Assembly (NCBI GenBank): GCA_013151215.1 | Contig: JAADIS010000107.1 | Span: 1-52,207 of the forward strand | Direction: 5' to 3' | DNA: 52,207 nt | Source of the DNA: Chlorobiota bacterium | Lineage (GTDB): Bacteria > Bacteroidota > Bacteroidia > Bacteroidales > F082 | Part shown: piece by piece, positions 1-8,221 of the stretch | Position numbering within the stretch: position 1 is the stretch's first letter | Layout of the letters: the number at the start of each line of letters is the position of its first letter | The notes under the pieces: generated by a model | Databases searched by the model: none | The model's input: only the letters and a program-made list of their open reading frames with translations | What the model was told of the DNA's origin: nothing | Position numbers and translations under genes: made by a program

Positions 1-113
1 GCACGAAGTTTCACTAAGCAATTTATATAATGTATAACCATCTGATAACAAATATATTAAGGCCTAGTATTGGCATGCGAAACTTCAGTTAACAGATAAA
101 AAGCATCAAAGTA

Positions 114-908
114 TTACTTCTCTTTACTCTCCTGAAATAATCTTGCCTCATCTAAAAATTCCCTGGCCATTGGCGCCGAGAGCAGATGTAAGGTATCCAT
201 GCGTTCGGGATGCCATTGCACAGCCATTAAAAAACTCTTATCGCCCCTATTTTCCCATTCGACAGCCTCGGGAAGGCTATCGGCCGAATAAGCCGAAACT
301 CTTAGGCCGTTGCCCAGTTTTTTGATTCCCTGATGATGATTGCTGGTAACCTTTCCGAACTCAACACTGCTGATGGCTTCCAAGAGCGTGCTGTCAACCA
401 GGAAAACATCATGGTAACAATTTCGCCAATCATCCTGACGATGAATGACATAAGAGTCGAACTCGCCTGGGATATCGACATAAAGGCTACCACCAAGTGC
501 TACGTTAAGTATCTGTTCGCCACGGCATACCCCAATTATCGGCATTTTGTTTTTAATGGCATAACTTATCAATGCAAATTCCAGGCTGTCGCGATAATAG
601 TCTATGGTACCGCAACTTACGGTATCACCAATCTGGCCATAATATGCCGGAAAAACATCTTCGCCACCTGTGAGCAGTAGCCCGTTACAGTTTTGAAGTA
701 CCTTTATGGCCGAATCAACTCCGAGGGGATAAAGATTCTTATATTCTACATTTTCCTCAAAACGGCTCAACCAGCCAGTATAGTTGGGCGATTCCTTGGA
801 GATAGCAATTACAACAGCCTCCTTTTCAGGAGGATAGCAGCAAGATTGCAATATAATCAGTAATACGGCAAATACGGACAGACGATAATTAAGAATACAC
901 ATAATCAA
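114..908 (-). CDS. Class I glutamine amidotransferase-like hydrolase, peptidase C26 family, predicted lipoprotein
   Basis: 264 aa. The N-terminus is a hydrophobic segment followed by LQSC, a lipobox with Cys23 as the likely lipidated residue, so the protein probably sits on the outer face of a membrane. The fold is the class I amidotransferase type: LLLTGGEDVFP near residue 80, the nucleophile elbow GVCRGEQ with Cys128, and QWHPE with His233 and Glu235 completing the triad. SNHHQG near residue 190 is typical of gamma-glutamyl-gamma-aminobutyrate hydrolases (PuuD-like). It therefore likely cleaves gamma-glutamyl amide bonds; the substrate cannot be read from the sequence. A lipoprotein version is unusual compared with cytosolic PuuD. 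It lies 3 nt downstream of trmN6 and probably shares its transcript. Either ATG at the start (M1 or M3) is possible. Confidence 0.85.
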   Translation of the reverse strand: MIMCILNYRLSVFAVLLIILQSCCYPPEKEAVVIAISKESPNYTGWLSRFEENVEYKNLYPLGVDSAIKVLQNCNGLLLTGGEDVFPAYYGQIGDTVSCGTIDYYRDSLEFALISYAIKNKMPIIGVCRGEQILNVALGGSLYVDIPGEFDSYVIHRQDDWRNCYHDVFLVDSTLLEAISSVEFGKVTSNHHQGIKKLGNGLRVSAYSADSLPEAVEWENRGDKSFLMAVQWHPERMDTLHLLSAPMAREFLDEARLFQESKEK

Positions 909-911
909 ATT

Positions 912-1655
912 TTAGTTTTCGGGAATGCTCAAATAATAAGCCTCAAGCCATTCGCGATATTGAGCTGTAAAGTTATTATTTTCTTCCCTAATAATAAAAT
1001 ATCCGGTTTCGACGCTATCGGCAGCAGTTTTTTTAAACTCCATATTGATCCTGTTCGGCATAAATCCCCTTCTGGGGAAGATCAGCAACCTCCTGTTGAG
1101 AAAGAGCCCATCCTTCTTTGCGATGGCAATAAACCTTTCATGCATAAAATACGGAACCACAAGATTAAAACTACCATCCTCACTCAATAATATATTTACT
1201 CCAGAGCATAATTCGCTGTATTTCAGCCTTGTAGTATGTCTAGTATTAGTTTTCCTTAAATTAGGCGAGTGCAGGTCGGAAGTGAAAAAAGGAGGATTGG
1301 AAACTATTAAGTCGTAGGTAGCAGCTCTTGCTTTTTTCGCATATTCATTAAAATCCTCGTTTATGATATTTAGGCTATCGGCAAAAGCCGAATTACTAAA
1401 ATTATCTGACGATTCCTCTACGGAAGGCAAATCGATTTCCACAGCATCAATTGCAGCATTGCACCTGGATGCTATTAACAAACTAATAATTCCCGAGCCC
1501 GAGCCAACATCCAAGACCGTTTTAACATTGTCTATCCGCGCCCAAATCCCAAGCAATATGGCATCACTGCCGGTTTTCATCGTTGAACGATGATGATTGA
1601 GGCTGAATTGCTTAAAATGAAAAGCCCTGGTGTCCGATTGCCCTTTGCGATTCAT
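912..1655 (-). CDS. trmN6: tRNA1(Val) (adenine(37)-N6)-methyltransferase TrmN6 (YfiC)
   Basis: SAM-dependent methyltransferase that makes m6A37 in tRNA(Val) in the characterised E. coli enzyme. The Rossmann SAM motif VLDVGSGSGI follows an N-terminal FKQF...STMKTGSDAILLG block typical of the family, and SNPPF (NPPF at residues 120-123) is the N6-adenine catalytic motif. I chose the ATG at 1655 (MNRKGQSDTR) over one 12 nt upstream because the family begins close to the FKQF block. It lies 66 bp downstream of rimM on the same strand, so this is a small translation/RNA modification group. 247 aa matches the usual length of about 245. Confidence 0.88.
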   Translation of the reverse strand: MNRKGQSDTRAFHFKQFSLNHHRSTMKTGSDAILLGIWARIDNVKTVLDVGSGSGIISLLIASRCNAAIDAVEIDLPSVEESSDNFSNSAFADSLNIINEDFNEYAKKARAATYDLIVSNPPFFTSDLHSPNLRKTNTRHTTRLKYSELCSGVNILLSEDGSFNLVVPYFMHERFIAIAKKDGLFLNRRLLIFPRRGFMPNRINMEFKKTAADSVETGYFIIREENNNFTAQYREWLEAYYLSIPEN

Positions 1656-1733
1656 AATACAAAGCAATGGTGTTTGTCCATTAAGTCGGGTCTCATCGAT
1701 ATGCCCATATTTAAGATAGCCATCAGAAATCGC

Positions 1734-2270
1734 TCAGCTCTCGTTAATATAAATATCGAGCAGTCCTTCGGGCGCTTTCACGGTCACTTGCATGGCCTCC
1801 CTATCTACCTTCTTTATTATATCGCCGTTCATCGGCATAAGCACTTCGATATCGTCATCGGTAAAAACCTGAAATAAACTTTGGCTGGGATAGTCGAGGA
1901 CGGTTTTTATCGTCCCGACCCTGCCAAAACCCACATCAATTAATTCAAAACCTTCAACTTCGTGAAAATAAAATGAATTACCGGTTTTTTCGGGCAAGAC
2001 AGACATAGGCAGATAAAGGTCTTTTTGAACCAGCGCGGCAGCATCCTCTGCATCGTTCACATCTTGAAACTCGATTACTGCTTTATTGTTCAACAAACTG
2101 ACAGACTTGATGAAATAAGGTATCAGGTTTTTGTTTATCTCAACAAATACAATATCCAACTCACTATATTCCATTGGGTTATCTACGTCGAACCAAGCAT
2201 TCAACTTACCTTCGTAGCCATGTGCCTTGGTAATTTTCCCCAGAAAGAAATAATCATCCCGATTGATCAT
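1734..2270 (-). CDS. rimM: Ribosome maturation factor RimM
   Basis: 178 aa, normal length. RimM binds ribosomal protein S19 and helps 30S head assembly and 16S rRNA processing. The N-terminal barrel begins FLGKITKAHGYEGKLNAWFD (family GKI.k.hG.kGe). The C-terminal PRC-barrel contains LIDVGFGRVGTIKTVLDYPSQSLFQV and ends with EGLLDIYINE, a classic RimM ending. It follows rpsP, as in most bacteria, but here a strong terminator stands between them. A weak -7 like box (TAATTTCG on the minus strand, 2275-2282) lies directly upstream, so rimM may have its own nearly leaderless promoter or depend on read-through. Confidence 0.93.
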   Translation of the reverse strand: MINRDDYFFLGKITKAHGYEGKLNAWFDVDNPMEYSELDIVFVEINKNLIPYFIKSVSLLNNKAVIEFQDVNDAEDAAALVQKDLYLPMSVLPEKTGNSFYFHEVEGFELIDVGFGRVGTIKTVLDYPSQSLFQVFTDDDIEVLMPMNGDIIKKVDREAMQVTVKAPEGLLDIYINES

Positions 2271-2320
2271 GATGCGAAATTACGATTTTTTATTTTTAAA
2301 ATTTATTGTGGATTATTAAA

Positions 2321-2362
2321 AAACAAAAGCCCTTCCTGAAAAATCAGGAAGGGCTTTTGTTT
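2321..2362. terminator. Strong perfect-stem terminator between rpsP and rimM
   Basis: A perfect 19-bp inverted repeat (2321-2339 and 2344-2362) with an AAAA loop. The core arm is GCCCTTCCTGA. It is flanked by A/T runs on both sides, so it can work in both directions. On the minus strand it would end the rpsP transcript 14 nt after its stop codon. Confidence 0.85.
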
Positions 2363-2375
2363 TATGATATCAAAA

Positions 2376-3056
2376 CTACTCAGCAGTTTCCTTATTGCTT
2401 TCTTCGGCAGGAGTTTCTGTTTTATCGGCAACTTCCACAGGGGCGGCTTCCACAGGGGCGGCTTTTTCAGCGACATCCGCTGGAGCGGTTTCTTCAGGGG
2501 CAATTTTTTCAGCAACTTCCTCTGAGACTTTAGCAGCATTTTCAGCTTCTATTGCAGCAGCGGCTTCTTTAGCGGCTTTAATCTTAGCATCTTCCTCGGC
2601 TTGGCGCTTCTTGGATATTTCAGCCTCACGGGCTTCGTTAATTTTAGATTCTGCCTCAAGAATTTCTTTTTTGGCATTTCTGTCTTTTTCCTGGATACCC
2701 TGGCGATTAGCCTCTATTTTAGCTTCTTTCTCGGCAAGCCAGTTCTGGAACTTAAGCTCTGCTTGTGCTTCGGTCAAGGCTCCTTTTTTCACACCTTTAA
2801 GCAAGTGATGCTTATAAAGAATACCTTTATAAGAAAGTATTGCCTTAACAGTGTCGGTTGGCTGGACACCTTTTTGTAGCCAGTCAAGTGCCTTATCAAA
2901 ATTAATATTGATTTCAGCAGGGTTTGTAATGGGATTGTATGAACCTATCTTCTCAATAAATCTTCCATCTCGTGGTGCACGACCATCCGCAATTACGATA
3001 TGGTAAAAAGGTGCTGCTTTTTTACCAAAACGTTGCAATCTCATTTTTGTAGCCAT
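2376..3056 (-). CDS. rpsP: 30S ribosomal protein S16 with long Ala/Glu-rich C-terminal extension
   Basis: 226 aa. Residues 1-80 are canonical S16: [39 protein letters not shown] and the [11 protein letters not shown] segment. Beyond about residue 85 comes a tail, first a charged helix ([21 protein letters not shown]), then a low-complexity Ala/Glu/Pro/Val region with repeated APVEVA / AAPVEAA units. Most bacterial S16 proteins are 75-100 aa; Bacteroidota members often carry a shorter tail. The function of the tail is unknown; it would project from the 30S body. A consensus Bacteroidota promoter and a leader hairpin lie upstream (see separate entries). Confidence 0.95.
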   Translation of the reverse strand: MATKMRLQRFGKKAAPFYHIVIADGRAPRDGRFIEKIGSYNPITNPAEININFDKALDWLQKGVQPTDTVKAILSYKGILYKHHLLKGVKKGALTEAQAELKFQNWLAEKEAKIEANRQGIQEKDRNAKKEILEAESKINEAREAEISKKRQAEEDAKIKAAKEAAAAIEAENAAKVSEEVAEKIAPEETAPADVAEKAAPVEAAPVEVADKTETPAEESNKETAE

Positions 3057-3086
3057 AATAAATTATGATTTAATTATTTATAAAAA

Positions 3087-3102
3087 CCGATTTTCAAATC
3101 GG
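3087..3102 (-). promoter_or_regulatory. Leader hairpin followed by U-run upstream of rpsP
   Basis: CCGATTT and AAATCGG form a 7-bp palindrome only a few bases after the predicted rpsP start of transcription. On the RNA strand it is followed by UUUUU, giving the shape of a small intrinsic terminator inside the 5' leader. It could be an attenuator or a binding site for S16; it may also be chance. Confidence 0.4.
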
Positions 3103-3106
3103 GCTG

Positions 3107-3137
3107 CAAAAGTGCGAATAATTTTTTAATTGACAAA
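3107..3137 (-). promoter_or_regulatory. rpsP promoter, TTTG-N19-CACTTTTG
   Basis: On the minus strand a -33 TTTG (3134-3137) is separated by exactly 19 nt from CACTTTTG (3107-3114). This matches the Bacteroidota consensus TTTG-N19-TAnnTTTG with one change in the first pair. The start of transcription should fall near 3100. Confidence 0.7.
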
Positions 3138-3167
3138 GGGAATTTATCAGTTTTATTTATCAAAAAT

Positions 3168-3543
3168 GTACCACGAAACTATAAGCGGGATTCTGTTCCA
3201 TATTGCTATGGAGTCTATCATTTATCTAGCCCCGGAATCACTCCCGGGGTCGAGCGATCTACCCTCCGGCTCGGGCGGGCAGCCCTCAATCGCCGGTATA
3301 TTTGATCTTGCAATCCATAAGGTTTGTCCACTTATACCGTCGCCGATATAAGTCGTGGGCTCTTACCCCGCGTTTTCACCATTGCCTCCCGCCGGGCGGG
3401 ATAGGCTGTTATTTTCTGCGACACTTTCTGTATCCCGTCCTGCCAAAGGCAAGACGAGACCCTTCCCGTTAGGAAGTATGGCGCCCTTTATTGTCCCGAC
3501 TTTCCTCCTCGCCTAAGGCGAGGCGATAGACCGTTTCGTGGTA
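3168..3543 (-). ncRNA. rnpB: RNase P RNA, bacterial class A
   Basis: Catalytic RNA that removes 5' leaders from tRNA precursors. On the minus strand the 5' region has GAGGAAAGTCGGGACA, the conserved CR-I/P4 element, and the 3' end has ACAGAATCCCGCTTATAG, the conserved P4-proximal 3' sequence. Helix P1 is a perfect 12-bp pairing of GTACCACGAAAC (3543-3532) with GTTTCGTGGTAC (3179-3168), which fixes both ends. Several variable helices are tipped by short GC palindromes such as CTCGCCTTAGGCGAG. A U-run follows the 3' end. Length about 376 nt is normal. Confidence 0.93.
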
Positions 3544-3549
3544 CGCCGG

Positions 3550-3557
3550 CAAAAATA
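3550..3557 (-). promoter_or_regulatory. rnpB promoter -7 element
   Basis: TATTTTTG on the minus strand, a full match to TAnnTTTG, ends 7 nt before the 5' end of helix P1, exactly where a promoter for rnpB should be. No good -33 TTTG is visible 19 nt upstream. Confidence 0.5.
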
Positions 3558-3593
3558 CTAAATTATGCGTTTCCCGGCAGATCCCACACAAAA

Positions 3594-3619
3594 AAAGGGC
3601 GGTCGCCAGACCGCCCTTT
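3594..3619 (-). terminator. Terminator of the phosphate permease gene
   Basis: An 11-bp perfect stem, AAAGGGCGGTC / GACCGCCCTTT, with a 4-nt loop. On the minus strand it is followed by a T-run. It sits 28 bp after the permease stop codon and upstream of the rnpB promoter, insulating the two. Confidence 0.85.
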
Positions 3620-3647
3620 CTTATTTGTCGCAGATTGCTCCTATAAG

Positions 3648-5945
3648 TTATTTCGACTGATAATCAACGAAGTCGCGATACGATTTATAAAGGTTTACGA
3701 TATGTAGCGTCATTCCCCTCCACTCATCTAGAAGCTTAAGGTAGAGAATTGAGTTTTTAGTTCCCACCTCCGCACTCTTTAATCGCTTAAGCTGTGATTT
3801 ATTGATCTCCTTTAAGGACCCAAGTATTTCGGACTGTATCTCAAGGATTTTATCTTCATTGGCCTTTGATGGGCTTTCGATACTGATCTTGACCAGCTTG
3901 GACAGAGCATCATATTTTGTCCAAACATCCATTAATTCCTTAATCTGGAAATCGTGGAGCGGCTTATGATTGTTCGACACATGATCCAGGGCCGGTTTCA
4001 CCATATATGTGGCACTATGAAGCATTTCCCGCAAATAATCCAAAACTTGAACGAAATTGAAGTCGTTCTCGTTGTCGTCCCTTAGCTTCTCAATTATCGA
4101 GCCAACGTTATCCTTGAGGTATTTTGTGCGCGAGGACACAGCACCGATTTCTTTTTTGAGTTTTTTGAGTGCTTTCAGATCCTCTTTCTCAAGAGCCTTT
4201 ATAAGTTTCTTGAGCTGGCTATCAACTATTCCTATATTATCGGAAATCGTGCTTGCCGACCTTTCGATTATGGTGTCGTCGGAAATATCTTCTATTACAT
4301 TTCCTTCGGTAAGCTTACGGGCTTCGTTCTTTTTATGTATCGAATGAGTGCGGTAAACGATAAAGACAGTTAACAAAATAAACGCGATTACTGCAACGAA
4401 ACCTCCAAACTTGAGTATAGACACAAAAACAAATGCTACGGTGAAAGCTGTTAGGGCGGTCAAAAACCAGCCGCCTACAACCGAGATTACGCCCGACACC
4501 CTGTAAACAGCGCTTTCGCGTCCCCATGCCTTGTCACCAAAGGAGGTTCCCATGGCCACCATAAAAGTAACATAAGTTGTTGAAAGAGGCAATTTAAGCG
4601 AAGTCCCGAAGGCAATCAGCACACTAGCAACTACTAAGTTCACCGATGCCCTTATTAGGTCGAAGGCTGCCAAAGCATCTTTATCTTGTTTATCCTCGGC
4701 AACAGGGTTAAATTGCTTGTTAATACCATTCAGGATTGGTTTCGGGACAATATAACTAACACCTTTTGAGATACTCATTACGGCTCTTACGATAGCCCTT
4801 GAAGCAGCCGTTGGCGGGAATCTCTCATCACCATCGTCCTGCCGGCTTAAATCGATGGATGTCTTAACAACGGATTTTGCCTTTTTCGATACGAAAAGGG
4901 TTACAACCATTATCAAACCAGCAAACAGCAAAAAGTAAATAGGTGTTTGGACTTTCCCGCTCAGGGCAGTCATAAGAAGGTTATCGGGCGAAACGCTGGG
5001 GTTGGTCATCCATTCCTTAAACGAGGCCCAACCTGCAAGCGGCACACCGATAAAGTTTACCAGGTCGTTTCCCGCAAATGCCATGGCAAGCGAAAAAGTC
5101 CCGACCAGGACAACCAGGCGCAAGATATTCGTTTTAAACATAGCATTCATCAACTGCAGCAAAACAGTCCACCCCACAAAGCTCACCAAAAGAATAAGAA
5201 CAGTATTCGCAACGAACCAATCCTTGACATCGTGGGTCATAAAGGTCGCGCTTTTCGCACCTTTTATAAAAATGAAATATGTAATAATGGTGAATGCTAT
5301 GCCGCCCCAAATTGCCCCAAAATACTTAACCCTTACTTTATAGTTGAATGTAAAAACAATACGGGCCAAATACTGAACAATTGCCCCTGCAGTAAAAGCA
5401 ACTAGCACCGACAAAAATATTCCGCTTATAATTGCAAGTGCCTTCGATGTATTTATAAAGCTAGCAACATTTAAACTTGAACCCAGGTCTTTAAGCATAT
5501 TGTTGTCAACAAGATATTGTTTAATAGGCAATAAAGACTCAGGAGACCCGAACACAAGCTTAATAGTTGCCATTCCAACCGCTGCGCCTAGAAGTTCGAA
5601 AACAATCGAAACCGTAGTTGATGTAGGCATTCCAATTGTGTTGAAGCCATCAAGGAGCAATACATCGGTAATCATAACCGCCAGGAAAATGATCATTATC
5701 TCGTCAAAATAAAACATGGAAGGATTAAAAATCCCTTTTCTGGCAACTTCCATCATCCCGCTGGAAAAAACGGCTCCGAACAAAACCCCCAGGGAGGCAA
5801 TTATCATAATTGTCCTGAAAGAAGCTACTTTGGAACCAATAGCAGAGTTAAGGAAGTTCACCGCATCGTTGCTCACCCCGACAATCAAATCGGAAATCGC
5901 GAACAAGAATAGGATTAGTACAATTGCTAAATAGATTGTTTCCAT
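3648..5945 (-). CDS. Inorganic phosphate transporter, PiT family, with C-terminal PhoU-like helical domain
   Basis: 765 aa. A low-affinity cation-coupled phosphate permease of the inner membrane. The two PiT signature repeats are visible: GVSNDAVNFLNSAIGSKVAS near residue 23 and GNDLVNFIGVPLAG near residue 292, with about ten to twelve membrane spans in residues 1-545. A cytoplasmic, highly charged helical region follows (about 560-765), with KLIKALEKEDLKALKKLKKE and long amphipathic helices, resembling PhoU. Such long PiT proteins are usual in Bacteroidota; E. coli PitA is about 500 aa. The fused domain may give built-in regulation in place of a separate PhoU. It is monocistronic: its own terminator lies downstream and a -7 box upstream. 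Confidence 0.92.
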   Translation of the reverse strand: METIYLAIVLILFLFAISDLIVGVSNDAVNFLNSAIGSKVASFRTIMIIASLGVLFGAVFSSGMMEVARKGIFNPSMFYFDEIMIIFLAVMITDVLLLDGFNTIGMPTSTTVSIVFELLGAAVGMATIKLVFGSPESLLPIKQYLVDNNMLKDLGSSLNVASFINTSKALAIISGIFLSVLVAFTAGAIVQYLARIVFTFNYKVRVKYFGAIWGGIAFTIITYFIFIKGAKSATFMTHDVKDWFVANTVLILLVSFVGWTVLLQLMNAMFKTNILRLVVLVGTFSLAMAFAGNDLVNFIGVPLAGWASFKEWMTNPSVSPDNLLMTALSGKVQTPIYFLLFAGLIMVVTLFVSKKAKSVVKTSIDLSRQDDGDERFPPTAASRAIVRAVMSISKGVSYIVPKPILNGINKQFNPVAEDKQDKDALAAFDLIRASVNLVVASVLIAFGTSLKLPLSTTYVTFMVAMGTSFGDKAWGRESAVYRVSGVISVVGGWFLTALTAFTVAFVFVSILKFGGFVAVIAFILLTVFIVYRTHSIHKKNEARKLTEGNVIEDISDDTIIERSASTISDNIGIVDSQLKKLIKALEKEDLKALKKLKKEIGAVSSRTKYLKDNVGSIIEKLRDDNENDFNFVQVLDYLREMLHSATYMVKPALDHVSNNHKPLHDFQIKELMDVWTKYDALSKLVKISIESPSKANEDKILEIQSEILGSLKEINKSQLKRLKSAEVGTKNSILYLKLLDEWRGMTLHIVNLYKSYRDFVDYQSK

Positions 5946-5995
5946 TACTTAATAAAATTTGATTTCTATTTTCTTTTTTTAATTTAATTGCAAAT

Positions 5996-6003
5996 CAAAA
6001 GTA
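5996..6003 (-). promoter_or_regulatory. Phosphate permease promoter -7 element
   Basis: TACTTTTG on the minus strand matches TAnnTTTG and lies 50 nt upstream of the permease ATG. No clear -33 TTTG is seen at 19 nt spacing. Confidence 0.45.
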
Positions 6004-6043
6004 TTAAGCCATTTCCTATGTTAAGAAAATGTTAAGTATTTAA

Positions 6044-8176
6044 TTACTTATCAAACACCGGCTCCATGCCCAGGTTGAACATAATAAACGAATACATATC
6101 GGCGGTTTCCTCAATTTGTTTTGCGGTAGGCTTACCGGCTCCGTGCCCGGCACGGGTTTCAACCCGTACCAAAATAGGATTTTTACCACCGTCGTTTGCC
6201 TGTAAAGTCGCTATGAACTTAAAAGTATGGGCCGGCACCACCCTGTCGTCGTGATCGGCCGTAATTGCAAGGGTAGCAGGATATTCCACGCCTTTTTTAA
6301 TATTGTGCAGAGGTGAATAGGAATATAGGTAATTGAACATTTCCTCGCTATCGTCGCTGCGTCCGTAATCGGATGCCCAAGCCCAGCCGATAGTAAAATT
6401 ATGATAGCGGAGCATGTCCATCACTCCTACCATCGGTATAGCAACTTTGAACATATCAGGATGCTGGGTCATGCATGCACCTATCAGCAATCCTCCGTTC
6501 GACCCACCTGCGATAGCCAGCCTGTCCTCATAGGTATATTTTTCCTCGAACAGATATTTGGCCGCATAGATGAAGTCGTCGAAAACATTTTGTTTTTTCA
6601 GCTTGGTTCCTGCTTCGTGCCATTCCTCGCCATATTCCCCGCCACCTCTCAGGTTGGCCATGGCATAAACGCCACCTTGCTCAAGGAAGGCCAACCTGCT
6701 GATACTGAAACTTGGCGTCAAGCTAATATTGAAACCACCATAAGCATAAAGCAATGTCGGGTTTTTCCCATCCAATTCCAATCCTTTTTTATGAACGATG
6801 AACATGGGAATTTTGGTCCCGTCCTTGCTTTTATAAAAAACCTGCTTCGTCTCATAATCCCCTGGATTGAAATCAACATCGGGCTTTTTATAAAGACTAG
6901 AGGTGCCGGTTTCAAGGTCATACTTATAAACACTTGAGGGATAGGTGAATGACGTAAAACCATAATAGGCTATGTCTTCATCTTTTTCTCCGTTAAACCC
7001 GTTTAAGGTTCCAATTGACGGAAGAATAAGCTCATTCAAGAAATTTCCTTTCAGGTCGTAGAAATACGCCTTGCTGCTGGCATCTTTTAAGTATTGGACG
7101 AAAAGCTTTCCCCCGACTATTCCTGCACCTTGCAGAACATCATCTTTTTCGGCCACAAGATCCTTCCAACCGGACTTGTCGGGATTGTCAAAATCCACTA
7201 GTATCAGCTTTCCTTTGGGCGCATCAAGATTAGTGTTTATAATCAATTGATCGTCAATATTATCAACAACATTATAATCGTTGTCGAACCCTTTGGATAT
7301 CAACTTAAAATCAAGTTTATCAATATCGCTTATTTTGGCAGCATAAAGCGAGTTCCCGCTTGTGCTTTCCGATTCGGATATCAACAGAAATGATTTATCT
7401 TCCGTTAAATAGGCATAAAAATTCCTTAAGGGATGTTTGTCGTCGTTAAATATCAGTATATCGCTTTCTTGATCCGTTCCGAGCCTATGATAAAACACTT
7501 TATGAAATTTGTTCTGGCCCGAAAGCACATCATCTTCATCAGGAGCATCGTATGCCGAATAGAAGAAGCCGTCGTTCCACCATGATATGCCTGAGAATTT
7601 AACCCACTTGATATGGTCGGCAAGCATTTTGCGCCCCCCGATTTTCATCACATAAATCTCATTCCAGTCGGAGCCGCCGCTGGCAGTTGAATAAGCCAGG
7701 TATTGACCATCCTTTGAAATCCCTATCCCAGCAAGCGCTATCGTCCCGTCCTCGGCCAGGGTGTTCGGGTCGAGCAGAACTTCTGCGTCCTCACCAATGT
7801 CCGGGGTTATATAAAGCACGCTTTGGTTTTGCACTCCATCATTTTTATAAAAGAAATAATTATCGCCCTTTTTGAAAGGCACCCCATATTTTGGATAGTT
7901 CCAGATCTTTTTTAAACGTTCCTCAAGCTGCTTACGAAAGGGTATCTTGTTCAAATAAGCGAAGGTGATTTTGTTTTCTGCTTTGACCCAATCAGCCGTT
8001 TCAGGGGAATTGTCATCTTCGAGCCATCGGTAAGGGTCGGCAACCTGTTGGCCGAAGTATGTATCAACCGTATCGACCTTCCTTGCTTGCGGATAATTAT
8101 AATGATTTACATTTTGAATACAACTTGTCATAAAAAATGAGATTGCAAAACCGAAAAGAAATAATTTTACTTTCAT
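6044..8176 (-). CDS. Prolyl oligopeptidase, S9A family, predicted lipoprotein
   Basis: 710 aa serine peptidase that cleaves short peptides after proline. The N-terminus FFMTSC is a lipobox (Cys19), so the enzyme is probably exported and membrane-anchored, as usual for Bacteroidota. Residues 25-80 form the family N-terminus (ADPYRWLEDDNSPETADWV), followed by a seven-bladed propeller and a C-terminal alpha/beta hydrolase. The catalytic triad is visible: Ser559 in GGSNGG, Asp in ADHDDRV near 643, and His678 in AGHGAGKP. It follows the MATE gene after 45 bp. Likely role: breakdown of peptides in the periplasm for nutrition. Confidence 0.94.
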   Translation of the reverse strand: MKVKLFLFGFAISFFMTSCIQNVNHYNYPQARKVDTVDTYFGQQVADPYRWLEDDNSPETADWVKAENKITFAYLNKIPFRKQLEERLKKIWNYPKYGVPFKKGDNYFFYKNDGVQNQSVLYITPDIGEDAEVLLDPNTLAEDGTIALAGIGISKDGQYLAYSTASGGSDWNEIYVMKIGGRKMLADHIKWVKFSGISWWNDGFFYSAYDAPDEDDVLSGQNKFHKVFYHRLGTDQESDILIFNDDKHPLRNFYAYLTEDKSFLLISESESTSGNSLYAAKISDIDKLDFKLISKGFDNDYNVVDNIDDQLIINTNLDAPKGKLILVDFDNPDKSGWKDLVAEKDDVLQGAGIVGGKLFVQYLKDASSKAYFYDLKGNFLNELILPSIGTLNGFNGEKDEDIAYYGFTSFTYPSSVYKYDLETGTSSLYKKPDVDFNPGDYETKQVFYKSKDGTKIPMFIVHKKGLELDGKNPTLLYAYGGFNISLTPSFSISRLAFLEQGGVYAMANLRGGGEYGEEWHEAGTKLKKQNVFDDFIYAAKYLFEEKYTYEDRLAIAGGSNGGLLIGACMTQHPDMFKVAIPMVGVMDMLRYHNFTIGWAWASDYGRSDDSEEMFNYLYSYSPLHNIKKGVEYPATLAITADHDDRVVPAHTFKFIATLQANDGGKNPILVRVETRAGHGAGKPTAKQIEETADMYSFIMFNLGMEPVFDK

Positions 8177-8221
8177 AATATTAATTTTAATTTGATTTGG
8201 TGTTTATTTTCAACATTAACT

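Noticed and set aside
5-86. GAAGTTTC / GAAACTTC pair near the left edge
   Set aside because: Only 8 bp over 66 bp of spacing, with no other support; expected by chance.
2303-2539. Two Lys/Pro-rich small frames over the rpsP terminator
   Set aside because: They span the 19-bp terminator palindrome and the antisense of the rpsP tail; no sign of translation.
3130-3351. 73-codon plus-strand frame
   Set aside because: It lies antisense to the RNase P RNA gene.
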